A DNA stretch of 64,000 bases, taken from positions 1,240,001 through 1,304,000 of the forward strand of contig NZ_RAPO01000002.1 of the NCBI RefSeq assembly GCF_003610195.1. The letters run 5' to 3'. The position numbers and the translations under genes are program-made. The stretch comes from Halopiger aswanensis (GTDB taxonomy: Archaea > Halobacteriota > Halobacteria > Halobacteriales > Natrialbaceae). The notes beneath the pieces were generated by a model. It did not search any database. It was not told where the DNA came from and was given only the letters and a program-made list of their open reading frames with translations. Position 1 is the first letter of the stretch. Every line of letters begins with the position of its first letter. Shown here one piece after another: positions 60,491 to 64,000 of this stretch.

Positions 60491-61192
60491 ATGAGCTCCG
60501 TCGACACGGCCCAGCGGACCGAGCGCGGCTTCGGCCTCTCGAGTCGCGACGGTCGCGTGATCGGCGGTGCGAGCCTGCTGATGGCGATCAACGTCGCGGT
60601 GATGTACGCATTCGTGGGGACGCCGCTGGCGGCGATCAACGACTTCCTGTTCGGGACCGCGCCGATCCTCGGCGTGATCGTCTACGGCGCAGCGATCATG
60701 GGCGGCCAATTACTCGCCGAGCGCGGCGTCAAGGGCGGCGACACCGGAGTCGCCTTCATCGGCGTCGTCGTCCTGCAACTCGCGTTCGGGATCTTCGGCG
60801 CGGGCGTATTGCGGTTCGCTCCGCCAGAGAGCTACCTGACGATTCTCGGCGTCACGGCGATCGTCACGGCCGTCCTGACCGCGCTGATCGCCGGCTACGT
60901 CTACGCGCGCTCGACGACGTTCGAGCACTGGGGGAAGTTCGCCAACTTCGCGTTCCTCGGCGGGATCGCGGTCATCGCCGTCGGCTCGTTCGTCCTCTCG
61001 GAGCTGCTGCTCGTCGGCTTCGTCCTCGTCTTCCTCGGATTCCTCCTGCGACTGGGCTACGAGATCTGGCAGGTTCGGGACAACCGCAACGCGTCCGTGG
61101 CCCTCCAGACGATCGGCGTCTACGTCGCCGTCGCGGGCGTCTTCGTCCACGTGTTGCAACTGGTGATGCGGTACGTCCTCTCGAGGGAGTAA
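60491..61192 (+). CDS. Multi-pass membrane protein of the Bax inhibitor-1 type
   Basis: A 233-aa protein with six or seven membrane helices starting near residue 25. FEHWGKFANFAFLGGIAVIA and the C-terminal SVALQTIGVYVAVAGVFVHV recall the WGxF and YLDFINLFL segments of the Bax inhibitor-1 / YccA family, which control calcium leak or protease activity. A haloarchaeal role is unknown. ATG 60491 follows a 132-bp spacer after the DUF5807 gene. Confidence 0.75.
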   Translation: MSSVDTAQRTERGFGLSSRDGRVIGGASLLMAINVAVMYAFVGTPLAAINDFLFGTAPILGVIVYGAAIMGGQLLAERGVKGGDTGVAFIGVVVLQLAFGIFGAGVLRFAPPESYLTILGVTAIVTAVLTALIAGYVYARSTTFEHWGKFANFAFLGGIAVIAVGSFVLSELLLVGFVLVFLGFLLRLGYEIWQVRDNRNASVALQTIGVYVAVAGVFVHVLQLVMRYVLSRE

Positions 61193-61279
61193 GCGGGTAA
61201 CAGCCCGGCGAAATCTGCAGGATAAAACGGCTAGGCGGATGGAAAACGCGTCACGACCGGCGAACGGCTGGGACGGACG

Positions 61280-62248
61280 TTAGTGGATCCCCATCGCTTC
61301 GATCTGTTCCTGATACCGGTTGCGGATGGTGACTTCCGTCACCTGGGCGACCTCTGCGACCTCGCGCTGGGTCTTCTTCTCGTTACAGAGCAGCGACGCG
61401 GCGTAGATCGCGGCCGCGGCGTACCCCGTCGGCGACTTGCCGGAGAGCAGGCCTTTTTCGGCCGTTACCTGGATGATCTCTCGCGTCTTCGCCGTGACCT
61501 CCTCGCTCAGATCGAGTTCCGAGCAGAACCGCGGCACGTACTCCTGGGGATCGACCGGCTTCAGTTCCAGACTCAGTTCCTGGGCGACGTACCGATACGT
61601 GCGGCCGATCTCCTTGCGCTCGACGCGGGACACCTCGGCGACCTCCTCTAAGCTCCGCGGGATGCCCTCCTGACGGCAGGCGGCGTAGAGACAGCCGGTG
61701 GCGACGCCCTCGATCGAGCGGCCGCGGATCAGATCCTCGGAGAGCGCCCGTCGGTAGACGACGCTCGCGACCTCGCGGACCGATCGCGGGATGCCGAGCG
61801 CGCTCGACATGCGATCGATCTCGCTTAACGCGGACTGGAGGTTCCGCTCGCCGGCGTCTTTCGTGCGAATGCGTTCCTGCCACTTGCGGAGCCGGCGCAT
61901 CTGGCTGCGCTTGTCAGCCGACAGCGAGCGGCCGTACGCGTCCGTATTCTTCCAGTCGATCTGGGTAGTCAGCCCCTTGTCGTGCATCGCCTGGGTCGTC
62001 GGCGCACCGACGCGGGACTTGCTCTGTCGCTCGGAGTGGTTGAACGCGCGCCACTCCGGCCCGCGGTCGATGTTGCTCTCCTCGACGACCAGTCCGCAGT
62101 CCTCGCAGACGAGTTCTCGCTGGTCCCCGCTCCTGACGAGATTGTCCGAGTTACACTCCGTGCACACCCGTTCGTCCCCCTCCTGCTGTTCCTCGCGATC
62201 CGTCGTCGTTTCGGAGTCGTGCGTGCGCTGCCGGGTGAGCCTATCCAT
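61280..62248 (-). CDS. tfb: Transcription initiation factor IIB (TFB)
   Basis: A 322-aa general factor that joins TBP and RNA polymerase at promoters. The zinc ribbon is [10 protein letters not shown] near residues 29-38 plus [14 protein letters not shown]. Two cyclin-like repeats follow, with [20 protein letters not shown] in the first and [20 protein letters not shown] in the second. The ATG at 62248 is preferred to the near-by TTG. Haloarchaea have several TFBs, and this one's specialisation is not evident. Confidence 0.95.
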   Translation of the reverse strand: MDRLTRQRTHDSETTTDREEQQEGDERVCTECNSDNLVRSGDQRELVCEDCGLVVEESNIDRGPEWRAFNHSERQSKSRVGAPTTQAMHDKGLTTQIDWKNTDAYGRSLSADKRSQMRRLRKWQERIRTKDAGERNLQSALSEIDRMSSALGIPRSVREVASVVYRRALSEDLIRGRSIEGVATGCLYAACRQEGIPRSLEEVAEVSRVERKEIGRTYRYVAQELSLELKPVDPQEYVPRFCSELDLSEEVTAKTREIIQVTAEKGLLSGKSPTGYAAAAIYAASLLCNEKKTQREVAEVAQVTEVTIRNRYQEQIEAMGIH

Positions 62249-62395
62249 TACCCGATACAACCGGCCCAGTGGCTTAAGGGACGTGCTATGACAACAGACT
62301 GTTAGTACCCAGCGATCGAACCGCTATTCGAGCGAATTCGTGCCTAATGGCGCCCAAAACGGGAAACGCGCGGTGGAGAAGATAGCGAACGGCGA

Positions 62396-63688
62396 TTACG
62401 CGGCGGGTTCGTCGCCGGCGTCCGTCCCGCTGCTGTCGGCCCCGTCCTCGTCCGCGACGACCTCGCGGAACGCGTCGAGGATGACCTGCTTCGTTACCGC
62501 CCCGCGAGAGGTCCAGTGGTTCGCGAAGTCCAGCATGTCGTCGTAGATATCGGGTTTGCAGCCCGCGGCCTTGGGGTGGCCGCCGCCGTTGACCTTCCCC
62601 GCGACCTCGTGGCAGCGGTCGAACTCGTCGGTGCCGCGGATGGAGGCCGAGCCGGCGGGTTTGACGATCACCGAGGCGTCGGCGCCCGCCTCGCGCATCG
62701 CTTCGGCGACCTCGTTTTGCGAGCAGCGGCCGTAGGTGACGCCGACGGTGTAGCCGCCGATCTCGCGGTACTCCGCGCGCGCGATGGCGCGGTCGATCAG
62801 CGCCTCCTTCTCGACGCGGCGCTCGGAGATGTAGTCGCGGACCCAGTCCGGCAAGTCGACGCCGTACTCGCGGACGACCTCGACGTACTCCGCGGGGTCG
62901 GTCCAGTAGGCGTAGTCCGCCAGATCGTCGCTGCGGGGATCCTCGCGCAGCCAGAGGTCGTGGTCCCGCGTCACGGCTGCCAGTTCCTCGTACATCGGCG
63001 AGAAGTCGTACTCGAGCGAACGGTAGACGACGTCCGCGCTGCACTCCTCGTCGGAGTCGCCGATCACGAGGTCGACGCCGGCGTCCCGAACCGCCTGCGC
63101 GACGTCGTCGTCCCACTGGTGGTGGTCGTACCACGCGACCGACGAGGCGGTCTCGAGGGCCGCCTCGAGTTCGTCCTCGACGTACTCGTACCTGTCCGGC
63201 GCGAGGTCGCAGACGAACAGGTCGACGCCGTCGTCGCCGTACTCGGCGACCCGCGCGATCGCGTCCTCGACGTCGTGGGGGCTGGCGGGGATCAGCGCGA
63301 CCTCGTGTGGGGTCGGTTCGGGCTCCTCGAGCGGGCTCTCGACCTCGTCGCCGGCGAGACCGACGGCCGTCTCCTCGGCGTCGTCGACGGCGTCGGCCGC
63401 GTCCGACGCTTCCGTGGGTGCATCGTCCGCGTCGCCGTCCTCAGTCTCGTCGTCCGGTTCGGGAACGTTCCGGACGTCGTCGTAGGCCTCCCGAATCAGG
63501 GCGACGCAGGCCAGTCCGTCGGCGTCGGGGTCGGCGACGACCGCGACCTCGGCGCCCTCGAGGGCGGCGGCCGCCTGCTCCTCTTCTAGGTCCTCCTCGA
63601 CCGTGTCGGGCAGGAAAAAGCCGGTTCCGGGGAGGACGGACTTGCGGGCCAGCGGCAGATCGCCGCTGTCGATGAGTTCGTCGTACAT
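62396..63688 (-). CDS. DHH family phosphoesterase (RecJ-like)
   Basis: A 430-aa member of the DHH/DHHA1 group. It has VAVVADPDADGLA near residue 50 (motif DxDxDG), ASSVAWYDHHQWDD (DHH motif) and a C-terminal DHHA1-like part (VGVTYGRCSQNEVAEA, GGHPKAAGC). An acidic insert (residues 85-135) is typical of haloarchaea. Such proteins are single-strand nucleases or nanoRNases; the archaeal replisome GAN/GINS-associated nuclease is a related possibility, which the sequence alone cannot confirm. Confidence 0.87.
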   Translation of the reverse strand: MYDELIDSGDLPLARKSVLPGTGFFLPDTVEEDLEEEQAAAALEGAEVAVVADPDADGLACVALIREAYDDVRNVPEPDDETEDGDADDAPTEASDAADAVDDAEETAVGLAGDEVESPLEEPEPTPHEVALIPASPHDVEDAIARVAEYGDDGVDLFVCDLAPDRYEYVEDELEAALETASSVAWYDHHQWDDDVAQAVRDAGVDLVIGDSDEECSADVVYRSLEYDFSPMYEELAAVTRDHDLWLREDPRSDDLADYAYWTDPAEYVEVVREYGVDLPDWVRDYISERRVEKEALIDRAIARAEYREIGGYTVGVTYGRCSQNEVAEAMREAGADASVIVKPAGSASIRGTDEFDRCHEVAGKVNGGGHPKAAGCKPDIYDDMLDFANHWTSRGAVTKQVILDAFREVVADEDGADSSGTDAGDEPAA

Positions 63689-63773
63689 GTTCCCTCCTGG
63701 GCGGCGGGCGGGGAAGTGCGTTCCCCTCTGCTCCCGTCGCGGCGACTCGAGAATGCGACTCGAGAGTAGTCGA

Positions 63774-64000
63774 CTACGCGTCCGCGGCCGTCTCGGCGAC
63801 CGCGTCGGTTTCGGACTCCTCGTCGCCCGCCGGCTCGAGTTGCCGAACCGTCAGCACGGGTGCGGGCGAGGTTCGGACGACCCGCTCGGCGACGCTGCCC
63901 AGCAGCAGGCGGTTCTCGCCGTGGCGGCCGCGGGTACCGGTCGCGACCAGGTCGGCGTCGATTTCGCGGGCGTACTCGCAGATCTCGGCTGCGGGCCGAC
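63774..64000 (-). CDS. Universal stress protein (UspA family), 3' part
   Basis: The window ends inside this gene. The visible C-terminal 75 residues include [20 protein letters not shown], the G-xx-G-x9-GS/T nucleotide-binding motif as [20 protein letters not shown], and [13 protein letters not shown], then an acidic tail [14 protein letters not shown]. These are the UspA core plus a haloarchaeal acidic extension. The start is beyond 64000. Confidence 0.9.
   Translation of the reverse strand, partial: RPAAEICEYAREIDADLVATGTRGRHGENRLLLGSVAERVVRTSPAPVLTVRQLEPAGDEESETDAVAETAADA

Overview
The window is chromosomal DNA of an extremely halophilic archaeon (class Halobacteria). The evidence is high GC with strong third-position GC, very acidic proteins, twin-arginine (RR) secretion signals on nearly every secreted protein, an Orc1/Cdc6 initiator with ORB-type repeats, TFB, and a haloarchaeal archaellum and chemotaxis cluster. 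Genus cannot be fixed from the sequence alone; the gene content would fit the Natrinema/Haloterrigena/Natronorubrum group, which is an inference.

Layout. (1) 1-2000: a candidate replication origin, with an orc1/cdc6 gene flanked on both sides by 21-bp ORB-like repeats. (2) 2000-10200: housekeeping and metabolism (6-phosphogluconate dehydrogenase, CopD-like and YdjM-like membrane proteins, dUTPase/dCTP deaminase family, aconitase, M42 aminopeptidase, luciferase-type oxidoreductase). (3) 10200-21400: an accessory surface locus. It holds RR-signal secreted proteins of the DUF1102/TasA-like type in several copies (one decayed), a lipoprotein, a membrane-anchored winged-helix regulator, an ER-type (SipW-like) signal peptidase with an extra extracellular domain, and a DUF5305 protein. 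Two upstream regions share TTGAC-N5-GTCAA palindromes, a TATTACAATA core and a short hairpin in the presumed 5' leader; a third, partial copy follows the decayed gene. I think this is the most interesting and least described system here: a candidate archaeal biofilm/fibre locus. (4) 21400-29500: mixed housekeeping genes (FAD oxidase, beta-CASP nuclease, TetR and PadR regulators, ribosomal protein S6e). (5) 29800-59800: a motility island. It has two archaellin genes, arlF, arlG, two ArlC-ArlD/E fusion proteins, arlJ, arlH, arlI, two CheF adaptors, a HEAT-repeat partner, cheY, cheC, cheB, cheA, two cheW genes, a ParA ATPase and a soluble PAS chemoreceptor, plus unrecognised cluster proteins. (6) 59900-64000: DUF5807-like protein, Bax-inhibitor-like membrane protein, TFB, DHH phosphoesterase and the 3' part of a universal stress protein gene.

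The genes of part 5 make one pathway. The receptor passes signals through CheW and CheA to CheY; CheF connects CheY-P to the archaellum base built from ArlC/D/E, ArlH, ArlI and ArlJ; CheB and CheC adapt the system; ParA probably places the receptor array. cheR and cheD are not in the window. Several tiny genes were found by reading the sequence: a 46-codon protein with an archaellin-like signal sequence after arlJ, a 33-codon leaderless ORF directly before the second ArlC-D/E gene, a gene coupled by TGATG to cheB, and a small ORF before the second cheW.

No database search, folding program or alignment program was available. Family names rest on motif recognition, and DUF numbers are from memory.
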